Assembly (NCBI GenBank): GCA_025349905.2
Contig: MU624758.1
Span: 1-25,511, forward strand
Direction of reading: 5' to 3'
DNA: 25,511 nucleotides
Source of the DNA: Blastocladiella britannica
Taxonomy: Eukaryota > Blastocladiomycota > Blastocladiomycetes > Blastocladiales > Blastocladiaceae
Each line of letters begins with the position of its first letter. Positions within the stretch are counted from its first letter, which is position 1. Positions 1-8,541 of the stretch are shown piece after piece. Both the position numbers and the translations under genes were made by a program. Under the pieces are notes generated by a model. That model had not been told where the DNA came from, did no database searches, and saw nothing but the letters and a program-made list of their open reading frames with translations.

Positions 1-1475
1 CAGTGCCGCCGATCCCGAGCAGCGGTAGCAGCGTGTACAATGCGTCGCGGCGCGCGTCGCTGTCGAGCGAAAAGTCCGGCGCATCTCGCGCTTCGTCGGC
101 AGCGTACCACACTTACCACGCCAACCACCGGCCGGTGCCCATGCCGCCGTCGCCTGCCCCGGCTCCCCAGTCGCAGCATCAGCAGCCACTACAGGCGCCC
201 GCGCGGTCTTCGGCTCGCAGCCAGTCGCGGTCGCGGGGCGCGTCCAGCACGTCGCTTGGTGGGGCCGCTCTGGTCCCTCCGAGCTCTCTTCCGCGTGGCC
301 GTTCGCGCAGTCCTTCGGGCCACCAACGCATCGCCGCCCCCGCAGTTCCGGGATCTGGTGGCGATGACCTGGAGCCCATGCACCGAGTCCCTACGCCGCA
401 CGCCGCAACGGCGCCCGCGCGCCCGTTCTCGCTCACGCAGCCGGCGGATTTGGGCGTCTCGGCCGAATCGCTGGCATCGGCGCCCCCCGTGCCACAAGTG
501 ATGACCCGCGTTGCTCCCGTCCCGACCCCGTCGCCTGTACCCGTGCAAACTCTGTCGGCATTTGGCAACAGTGGTGGTGGGACCGGAGTGCCGCGGCCCA
601 AGACGCCCGGAGCCAGTGGTGGCGGCTCGGGCATTCCTCGACCCCGGACTCCAACCGGTGCCGCGGCCATTGCCGGTGCGCCAGGCATCTTTGGCGGGTT
701 CAGTGGTGGCAGCGGGATTCCGCGCGGCCGCACGCCCACGCCCGCCGAGCAACCGATGCAGTCGCACTTTGGCGCGCCGGCCCCACACCATCACGGATCA
801 GCGTCCATGTCGTCGCTGCTTTCTCCGGGAGGCGCGCGGCCCGTCAAGGCGCGGTCGCCGTCGCGGTCGCGGTCGGCCGCTGCGCTGCCCATCGCAGGCG
901 CATCGCCATCGTCGGGCATTCGCGCGCCGTCGCCCGCGTTCGGGTCCACTCCGTCCCTTTCAGCGGCGGCACCGGGACCGTCGGGCATTCGCGCGCCGAG
1001 CCCCGTGCCGTTCAATGTGCGCCGCGGTCCCTCGCCGGCACCTCTTCCGATGTCGTCGTCGGGCATCCGTGGACCCTCACCCGCGCCCACTCCGCACCAT
1101 GCGTCGTCTTCGGGTATTCGCGGCCCGTCGCCGGCTCCCATGCCGTACGGATCCACGTTCTCGGGCATTCGTGGACCCTCGCCCGCGCCCACGCCGTACG
1201 GGTCGGGTATTCGCGCTCCGAGCCCGATCCCGCCGACCTTAACCAACACCCAGTTCCACCAACCAGCGGCTGCGCTGGGCATTCCTGGCCAAATTGGTGG
1301 TCACGGTCGTGGCCGGTCGCCCAGTGGCGCGGCGGGCGGACCCCGGCCCGTGTCTCCGAGCGGCATTCCTCGGCCCGCACCGACGCCCACGCCCATGTCA
1401 TCATCCGGGATTCCGCGCGCTCGTACGCCCGGCGCCGTTAGTGGGATTCGCGCGCCGAGTCCTCGTCCGTTCTGA
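1..1475 (+). CDS. Ser/Pro-rich disordered protein with SxIP and SGIR[A/G]PSP repeats (5' truncated)
   Basis: The reading frame is open at the left edge (first full codon at base 3, a Val) and stops with TGA at 1473-1475, so about 490 C-terminal residues are seen and the true start lies outside. I see no folded domain: it is rich in Ser, Pro, Ala, Gly and Arg. From about base 580 it carries short repeats: four SGIP cores followed by a basic or Pro-rich stretch (codons at 627, 711, 1359, 1404), one TGVP variant (582), and seven SGIR[AG]PSP units (912, 981, 1059, 1110, 1161, 1203, 1440). SxIP next to Arg/Pro/Ser is the known EB1-binding motif of microtubule plus-end tracking proteins, so a cytoskeletal adaptor is possible; this is inference from a short motif. 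Many SP and TP sites could be targets of proline-directed kinases. It could also be an ordinary low-complexity protein. It is convergent with the cyclin gene, 174 bp away. Confidence 0.75.
   Translation, partial: VPPIPSSGSSVYNASRRASLSSEKSGASRASSAAYHTYHANHRPVPMPPSPAPAPQSQHQQPLQAPARSSARSQSRSRGASSTSLGGAALVPPSSLPRGRSRSPSGHQRIAAPAVPGSGGDDLEPMHRVPTPHAATAPARPFSLTQPADLGVSAESLASAPPVPQVMTRVAPVPTPSPVPVQTLSAFGNSGGGTGVPRPKTPGASGGGSGIPRPRTPTGAAAIAGAPGIFGGFSGGSGIPRGRTPTPAEQPMQSHFGAPAPHHHGSASMSSLLSPGGARPVKARSPSRSRSAAALPIAGASPSSGIRAPSPAFGSTPSLSAAAPGPSGIRAPSPVPFNVRRGPSPAPLPMSSSGIRGPSPAPTPHHASSSGIRGPSPAPMPYGSTFSGIRGPSPAPTPYGSGIRAPSPIPPTLTNTQFHQPAAALGIPGQIGGHGRGRSPSGAAGGPRPVSPSGIPRPAPTPTPMSSSGIPRARTPGAVSGIRAPSPRPF
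579..1463 (+). repeat. Coding repeat array: SGIP and SGIR[A/G]PSP units
   Basis: Twelve related units of about 9-11 residues (4 SGIP, 1 TGVP, 7 SGIR) lie within about 295 codons. Between codons 353 and 401 the SGIR units recur at 14-17 residue spacing. Synonymous codons differ between copies, so the array is old or held by selection at the protein level rather than recently amplified DNA. Confidence 0.8.
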
Positions 1476-1649
1476 ATTTGAGGCAGTTTTTTTTTTTTGG
1501 GAATCGCTATATTAGAGACGAATAAGAAAGTTCAAAAGAAGAGCACGACTATGAATCGGGCGATGTCATCCTCCGCGCACGAGCAAGCAAGAAAGAAAAA
1601 AAAAACGAGGTGGATGGGAAGTAAAAAAAGATGAGATGACTTGGAAAAA

Positions 1650-3839
1650 TCAGAACGCGGCCGGCTCTTGGCTCGCGCCATTCCCGCGCTTTCCGCCCGC
1701 CGCAGTACCACGAGCACGAGTAGTAGCAGCCACAGGCGCGGTGGTGCTGCCGCGCGGTGGCGACGCAGGCTCAAACGACCGGCCGCGGTGATCGTCGACG
1801 GCCGCCGGGTCCGCGGCCACTCGGCCCGCGTCTTCAGCAGCCGCGTCGCGTGCCGCCGCCTCGTCCACGACCCACTGAATGTACTCTGCCATACCCTTCC
1901 GGTTGGCGACCCAGATGAGCGCCGCGCGCACAAACTTGGTGGCCTTCTTGGCGCCATACTTCTTGATAAAGAACGCGCCCTCGCCATTGTCGTCGGTGCC
2001 GCGGTGCTTGGACATCCAGTCAATCAGCAGCGACACTACGGGCAAAATCTCGTTCTCGGTGTACCCCGAAGCTTGCACGAGCATCGGCGACCATTCCTCG
2101 CACTTGTGGATGTTGCGGGCCAGGTACATGGACGCGGCGGCCACCTGCGACATCGGGTACTCGAGGAACCGGTGGTCGAGCAGCGTCATTTCCGCAAAGT
2201 ACTTGGCGGCGTTGCGGTGCGGCGCAGAGTAGTCGTCCATCTTGGAAATGCGGCGAATGAACGACAGCGGTCCAGGAGCCCACAGATCAAACTCCAGCAC
2301 GCGAAGCAAGTACTGCTCGGCGCCCAGCAAGTCGTCCTTGGTGAACGCATTGTCGGCCATGAACACAAACTGGTCGGCGGCAGGGCAAAACACTTCCTCG
2401 GTCTTGGCGGCTACAAACAGCGCCACCAGACCCACCAGCTGGAACTTGTCGAGCGAGCACACGCGCCGGGTCAGGAACCGGTCCATGATGTTGGTGGCCA
2501 AAAAGAGCGTCTCGGGAAGGAACTTGAACTTGCCGTGGACCTCGACGATCCAGTCCACCAGGATCGCGCGCATGCCCCACTTGATTTCGCCGTGGCGCAC
2601 AATGTACTGCGGGTCGGGAGCAAAGTGGGTCTATTTCATTAAATTGGTCAAGTGAGAAAGCTTTTGAGTTGGGAAAGTCCCACAAAACATACCTCGCGAT
2701 CCATCAAGTAATCCATGATCTCGGCCGCGTACTCGGCGCACATGGCCGGATCGTCAATATCGTCCTGGTCAATGTCGACCGCGTAGCTCTTGTCGCCGTC
2801 CTCGTTGGTGACCACCAGCAGCAGCGCGTCCGATTCGTCCTGGATCTCTTCCAGCAGCCGCAGCCGCTTGGCCCGCGCATTCTCGGGGACCAGCGACCCG
2901 TCCGCGGTCGCGTCACCCTCGGCATCGTAGTACTGCGCATCCAGCGCCTGCTGCTGCTGCTGCTGCAACTTCTGCATCTCCAGCTCCTCGCGCTGCTGCT
3001 GTTGCTGCCGAAGCATCACCGCTTCGGCCTGCGCCTTCGCGGCCTCGGCGGCCTCGCGCGCACGACGCGACGACACCGCCGCGCGGTTGGCGGCCGCATC
3101 GATACGGCGGGTCTTGGCGGCGGGTGCACCGGCACCGCCCGCATTCTCGTCCTCTTCGTCATCATCCTCTGCTTGCTGTTGCTGAGATGCAGCACGGGTA
3201 GTGGACGCGGTGCCGGCCGACGACGACGGACGGACCAGTGTCGGGCGGTGGGTATTGGTAGTAGTGGCAGCAGCCGCAGCCGACCGGCCAGTGGTGGCAG
3301 TAGTGGTGGACGCACGGTCGTGCTTGCTCAAGTGTCCGGCCGCCAGCACCGCCTCCTCCTCGGTCATGCGCTTGGGCACGCGCGTGGCCGTGCGCTTGAC
3401 GCCAACGCCCGACGACGACAGAGCCGCAGTGGCCGACGGGGCAGGCAGACCTGACGATGCCGAGCCCGACGACGACTTGGCGCCGGCTGCCGCAGACGCA
3501 GTGCGAGTGGACCGGCGGACGGCAGGGGCCGCGGTGGTGGTCGCGGTGGTGGAGGTCGCATTGCCGCGAGTAGGGATCGGTCGGGCCAGGCCAGTTGAGG
3601 TGGTGGTTGAGCGGTCGGGCTTGACGGCAGCACCGGCGGCCCCCTTTTGCGCGGCCAGGCGCGACGACGTGTACAGCGGCGCATTCTCGCTGTTTTCGGC
3701 CGATGCGTCAAAGAGCGGTTGCTGCTGCTGCTGTTTTACGCATATATTTTTATTTGTTATATTTATGTGTGCTTTGGCGAGAAGAGAAAATGGAGAGGAC
3801 GACAATGAATGAAAGAGTATGTACGTTGCGAGTGGCCAT
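1650..3839 (-). CDS. G2/mitotic B-type cyclin
   Basis: Exons (minus strand) are 3839-3825, 3730-2693 and 2630-1650; introns are 94 and 62 nt; the product is 677 aa. It activates CDK1 for entry into mitosis. The C-terminal half has the cyclin fold: DIDDPAMCAEY before the box, the MRAIL hydrophobic-patch motif beginning at Met371 followed by VDWIVEVH, then the second cyclin fold and a low-complexity tail of about 65 residues. The N-terminal 300 residues are disordered, with Ala/Ser/Thr runs, poly-Gln and a coiled-coil-like Gln/Glu/Lys stretch. No canonical destruction box or KEN box is visible; RPTL at 167-170 is a minimal RxxL candidate. Without splicing, the first long exon would have no ATG upstream of residue 120. 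The five-codon first exon (MATRN) supplies one in phase, ending at GTACAT. At 677 aa it is longer than the usual 400-500 aa of fungal B cyclins because of the N-terminus. Confidence 0.9.
2950..3011 (-). repeat. CAG/CTG repeats encoding poly-Gln in the cyclin
   Basis: Two short CTG runs (CAG on the coding strand), near 2950-2968 and 2992-3007, encode Gln tracts within a Gln/Glu-rich helix-forming stretch of the cyclin N-terminus. They may vary in length between strains. Confidence 0.7.
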
Positions 3840-4217
3840 TTGCTGTGATGGCCGGTTGGGTCGAGGAGACGACTAAATAGCAGGGAATTGAGAAGGAGGA
3901 AAAATCAAAAAAACGAAAGAGGTCACAAGTCGAGCAAGCAAAAATCAAATCAAACTGCTGTTGAGTTGTTGTGCAAGAAGAAGGAGTCCGGCCAACGACA
4001 AAGCTCTTGGTGGTCGGGCAGATCGCAAAGTCAAAAAGAGGGCAATTAAAAGTATGACGAGGGTAAATTGATTCGATTGACTGACGACGAGAGAAGAGAG
4101 TGTCCTTTTGGCAGCACTGTGATTTTATAGCGGCAGTATTCGCATCACACTCGTATGAAAACTCGATTATATATTGTCGACCACTCCTTATTATGAATGA
4201 AGAACTATTGACATGGA
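3840..4217. other. Intergenic region upstream of the cyclin gene
   Basis: This 378-bp AT-richer spacer lies between the cyclin start and the GATA gene stop, both on the minus strand. It must hold the cyclin promoter and the 3' UTR of the GATA gene. An open minus-strand frame crosses it but has no family resemblance and no fungal coding bias. I see no clear TATA box or RNA gene. Confidence 0.5.
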
Positions 4218-6443
4218 TCACTGCGGCTTTGTAGATCCACTCGCCTCGGGTGCTGCTGCTTCTACCTCTTCTTCACCTGGAGGCGATCCGGCCGTCGCCG
4301 CAGCTGAAGGGCTCTCGTCGCCAGACCCTGCTGCCGCCGACGCTTCGTTCCCAGCCGCCACCGACACTTCGTTGCCCGCAGACGCTTCGTTGCGCTGGCG
4401 CTGCAGCTTGGCCCAGTGAAGTCCGCATGCATTACACAAGGTAGCTATTTTCAATTGAAGGAGAGGTTGGTACCAGAAAAAAACGAAAGAAAGAAAAAAA
4501 AAACGAACCGCGACCATCTGGCCCACGCCGCCACTCGGGCGTCTCGGTGGCACTGCAACTATGACACCTGCCTGCCACTGGAAGCGGCGGCTTCTGTTCG
4601 TGTAAAATCCTTGTAAGTACACCCAGCTTCATACAAATGTGAAATGCAAGGAAAGACAAAAACGCACCAAACGACGGCGCGTCTTGGTACGAATCCCAAG
4701 CATGAGCCGCTTGCTCCGAATCAGCTCGATATCGCGCAGCTCCTCGGGTTTCAGATGGGCAACATGCGGCCACGTTGCCGGATCCGTTTCAAACGTCGCT
4801 GCAGATGCTTTCGCAATGGCGGCCCTTGTTGTTGCTGCTGCTGCTTCTGCCAGCGTTGGCACTTGCGGAGGAGTCGGGTCATTGTCGTCGCGTGCGGGTT
4901 GGCCCAAGGGTCGCTGCTGCCGACTAACTCCAACCGTGGGTGGGCGAAGTGTCGGGTGCAGAGGAGAAAGCACATGCAGCTCGGACGCCTGGTCGCCTGC
5001 TGCACTGGTCGTCCCGGACTCTTGGGGAGGGGGATGATCGACCACAATCACCGATGGGCGGTCGGCGGCGGCCGCATCCAAGACCAGCACTGCCTGGATC
5101 ACCGCGTACGCGGCCTTGATCGCCGAGCGCAAGTCGGACGGCTGGGGAGGAAGGGATCCACCGTTCGAAGCCGGTGACGCCTGTGCTGTTGCTGCTGCGT
5201 CAGTACTCGCCTTTTCCATGTGTGACAGGGTCGACGACGCCGTCCAGCGCAAGATATCCAAATTGTCCAACACCTATTTTAGGAAAAAATAAGTGAATTG
5301 CGGTCAAGAAAAAAAAAAAAAAAATTTTGAAGAACGTACCGACTGAGCAGCCGACCGGACGTGCTGCGAGTTGGGCACGGCGGCCACACCGTCCTTTTCA
5401 AAGTAAATCTCGTCGCCCGACCACAGCGAGCCGTGATCCGACTCGGGCGGCGGCAGGATGGGTCCAGGGGGACCAATGGCAGCAGGGGGATCCGGGATCC
5501 GCGGCGGCGGCGGCGGCGCAAACAGCGGCTCGTCCGAAAACAGATCATGATGCCATCTATACGATGGGCCCGGCGCGTGGTCCTGGTACCAAGGGGACCG
5601 CGCTGCCGCCGGAGACGGGTAGAAGTGGCGCTGGTACATCTGCGGCGGCTGTTGTGCTGCGGCAGCCGACGGGTACGGTCTCGAGAACGTCGGCGGCGTT
5701 TCCTGGTGGTACAAAGGATTGCGCCGGGGGTGCTGTTGGTACTGCTGCTGGCTGCGGTAGTACATTGGAGGGGACAGGATGTGGTCGTCGAGTTCCCGTT
5801 GCTGCTGTAGGGAAGGCTGCCATTGCCATTGCTGGTGGTGGGGGTACTGGTGCAGGCGTTGCTGTTGCTGTTGCTGGTGCTGCCAAAAGTGATCGGAGCG
5901 GTCATCGAGATGATGCGGTCCACCATCTCCCACCACATCATATTCTTTGTCGTCCACAAGAGCGCCTGCTGCCATGGTCCGGTACGTTCGCTTCCGGGCC
6001 CCATCGTCGGGCTGGCTCGGTTGCGACTGAACGTGGGATTGGTGCCATTGGCCCGTGGGGACCCGTTGTTGTCCGAGGTCGGAGGAGTCAAGATGAGGAT
6101 CTTGGAAAACCGCAGCGGTCACCGAGCCACGATAGTGCCCCGCTTCCTGGTGTGGGTGCAGGTGGTGGGAGTACAGTTGCTGCTGGTCGTGAAGGCGGTG
6201 TAGTGCATCAATCGGCGGCACTGCTGTCCGCGGTGGGAACGATGGCGCATCACCAGCCGGCTCGCCACTTTCTGATGGGTGGTACGCAGGCGGTGGGGGA
6301 GCATCGTCTTGCCGTCCGCCCCACTGCCGCTGTTGCTGTCCGTGAAGGTCGGTCTTGTTGTGCTGGCGCAGCAGAGCAAGGGGCGGCAGTTCATCAGTGC
6401 CGTTGCCACCGTGGGAATAGTCCATGGCAGAATGATGCATCAT
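4218..6443 (-). CDS. GATA-type zinc-finger transcription factor (GATA gene 1)
   Basis: Exons (minus strand) are 6443-5340, 5273-4668, 4593-4509 and 4444-4218; introns are 66, 74 and 64 nt; the product is 673 aa. It carries one C-terminal finger at about residues 580-605: CHSC, then TETPEWRRGPDG, then TLCNACGLHW, with spacing CX2CX18CX2C. This is the long-loop class of fungal White-Collar-type and plant GATA factors, which bind GATA/GATC-like DNA in the nucleus. The finger is split by intron 3 just after GPDGR, and splicing at GTTCGT/ATAG rebuilds it exactly. The N-terminal 370 residues are His/Gln/Pro-rich with no PAS or other domain seen, so it is not a White Collar protein itself. A basic stretch (RSKRL..KTRRRL) precedes the finger and could act as a nuclear localisation signal. 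The start is the first of two adjacent ATGs; an internal ATG follows at residue 7. It is divergent from GATA gene 2. Confidence 0.87.
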
Positions 6444-6773
6444 GTCTGCTTCGCAAGTGATGATTAAAAGGAAATGAGACGATGAAGAAAGAGCTTGAGA
6501 ATAAAGAAAAACGGAATGGGAGAGAATGGAGCGAGTGTTCGAGAGAGATCTTGATGCGCCAAAATTCAGATGACAACGGCTGGCGTTGATCTTTTTTAAA
6601 AGGCTTATAAAAGGGGGAGCGAACGTGCACTCGAGCCGAACCCTGTTGGCCAGCCTTGACCTCTCTCGTTCTTCGGCGCTAGTCGGCAAAGCGTTATACT
6701 CGGACCGAAAAAAAAGTATACGCTGAAAAAGAGCTTTTCTCTTTGACGCGTCAATCAACAATATCATAGCATA
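6444..6773. promoter_or_regulatory. Shared divergent promoter region of the two GATA genes
   Basis: These 330 bp separate the start codons of two head-to-head GATA-factor genes and must contain both promoters and 5' UTRs. A TATA box faces the plus-strand gene at 6606-6613. There are two GATC cores (near 6547 and 6578) and one GATA core (TATC near 6762), which is no more than chance expectation, so autoregulation is not demonstrated. Confidence 0.6.
6606..6613 (+). promoter_or_regulatory. TATA box for GATA gene 2
   Basis: TATAAAAG followed by a G run lies 161 bp before the ATG at 6774. Initiation about 30 bp downstream would give a 5' UTR of about 130 nt. Confidence 0.55.
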
Positions 6774-7912
6774 ATGGACCCGCACCCCGAGCACCATGAG
6801 CACCAGCATCAGGCGCCGGCACTTCATGTGAATATCGCCAACACCACCACCGCGCCCCCACTCGCGACCCTGGCCGACATTGACGAGGTGTTGTTCCGAT
6901 TGGCTGACACGGCCCACGCGCTGGCGGCACTTCCGTTGACCTTGCCGATATCGCTGGCTCCGCCCACCGACCTGGCCCATGCGCTGCCCGCACACACGGT
7001 CCCGCTCCCCGTCCTGCGCCAGGGCCTGTTTCGCGCGCTGGACAATACCTGGCGCGTGTACTCGCGTCTGTCGGACTGGTGGGTGCTGGTCAATCACTCT
7101 GCGAGCCCGTCTCCACCGCCGCCTCCACCTCCGTCGCGCTCGAGACCCACGTCCAGCTCTGACGCGTCGCAATCATCGCAGTACAGCGATAACGACGACA
7201 ACGGCGACGCTCATGAGGAAGGTATGATAGAGGTTGGAACTGGTGATCGGCACGCGGCGATCTCGTCTTCGTCGCAAGCCACAGCGATCCAACGCCAACT
7301 GCAGCAGCAGCAACAGCAGCACCAAGTTCCCGGCGGTGACGACAGCAATGGCCAACCGCTCTCCGTCCCGGGATCGCAGGAAGAACAACAGCAGCAGCAA
7401 TCGCCGCCGCGATCCACCAGTTTGCTGCACTGCGGCAACGATGCGCTGCTCTCACCCGAGACCCGAGATATTCTCGAGCGCCATGCAGCTGCTGCAGCAG
7501 CATCATCCACGGATCGCCGGCGTCGCCGCACATCCTCCTCCCACCACCACCAGGCGTCATCATCATCATCAAACGCGTCCGCCAGCACTCGGCCGGAAGG
7601 GCGCTGTCTGGCATGCAATGCGACGTGGTCTGTGCAATGGCGCCGTGGCCCATACGGCGAAGGCACGCTCTGTCACGCGTGTGGAATGCACTGGTATGTT
7701 ATATTTTCTTTGACTTTATTTTCATGTTGACTCAAAGATTGTAACAATGCAGGAAGCACAAACAGCGCATCGCGATGGAGGCAGCGTTAATATCGGGTGG
7801 TGAAGCAGCAACACTCAAGGATTCGGGATACGTGTCGCGACCCAGCCAGGGCAGTCCTAGGAACGGTGGTAGCGGCGGCACTGAAGACGAGGATGGTATT
7901 GAAGACGATTGA
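6774..7912 (+). CDS. GATA-type zinc-finger transcription factor with atypical finger (GATA gene 2)
   Basis: Exons are 6774-7693 and 7753-7912; the intron is 59 nt (GTATGT/GCAG, with TTGAC as a likely branch site); the product is 359 aa. A single finger at residues 278-303 reads CLAC, then NATWSVQWRRGPYG, then TLCHACGMHW, spacing CX2CX18CX2C, the same class as GATA gene 1. The intron interrupts the codon for the Trp that ends the finger (HW), and exon 2 adds the basic KHKQR tail expected for DNA contact. The family's usual LCNACG is LCHACG here, and the usual TxTPxW is TWSVQW, so its DNA preference may differ. The middle is poly-Ser, poly-Gln and His-rich; the N-terminal 110 residues are less biased and predict helices. 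It acts in the nucleus by analogy. The start is the first ATG after the TATA box. Confidence 0.87.
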
Positions 7913-8541
7913 ATACTTTGAGGATTTTTGTATTTTGTACTTTTGCGCGCCGCGAACACATGTGGCGCCGTTCGTTCGGGTCGCCGCCGCATAAAAGTGT
8001 TAAAAACAGAACACCTGTATTTTTTGAACACTTCCCGCTATACGTACTTCTCCTTGGGTGTACAAGTAGTTTTATACTTTTTCGTAAACGGGTAATTTTT
8101 TCGTAAGCGCTCGTCCATCTTTCTTTCTTTCTTCGTTCGTTTGCTCGTCCGCTCGTTCGATTGTGCTCAAAAACCTAAAAGCCCTGCTCTTTTCAATCCT
8201 CAATCTGGGCAGCACACGCCGTGGAAGCAGTCCTATACACATCCCACACTCTTCTTTGTCTGATATACCAAAAGTAGCGAGACCAGACGCCAGTTTCTCG
8301 TTCCGTACAGTACATTGGTTCTGCGTGCAAACGCACCGAAACGACCTCTTCAACGCTCTGGGCGTTTGAGCTTTTTCTTCATCAGGGCAGCCCGCAGCCA
8401 AGCATCTCTTTTTCCTTTTCAAAAAGGTGCGCATGCATCGCCCTCTCTCTATACTCTTCGAATCTTCACTCACTCACTCGCCCACCCATACGACAGTCCT
8501 CAAAGTACAAGTAAAGCAAAAGAAGGCGGAAAAAGCAGTCC
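7913..8541. other. Intergenic region upstream of the CTDSPL2-like gene
   Basis: This 629-bp spacer contains the 3' UTR of GATA gene 2 and the promoter and leader of the phosphatase gene. It has pyrimidine-rich tracts (CTTTCTTT-type near 8120-8150) often seen in fungal promoters or leaders, and an upstream ATG at 8433 whose frame overlaps the phosphatase start. A minus-strand open frame of about 130 codons here lacks any recognisable family and is probably spurious. Confidence 0.5.

Noticed and set aside
1641..2642. Plus-strand open frame (333 codons) opposite the cyclin box
   Set aside because: The minus strand encodes an unmistakable cyclin; the plus frame is a His/Arg/Val-rich shadow.
3731..3805. 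Extension of the cyclin N-terminus through the sequence upstream of the poly-Gln
   Set aside because: It has no ATG (only TTG) and AT-rich intron-like text; the MATRN exon with GT...CAG splicing is a better model.
6444..6773. GATA-site cluster for autoregulation of the GATA gene pair
   Set aside because: There are only one GATA core and two GATC cores in 330 bp, about what chance gives.
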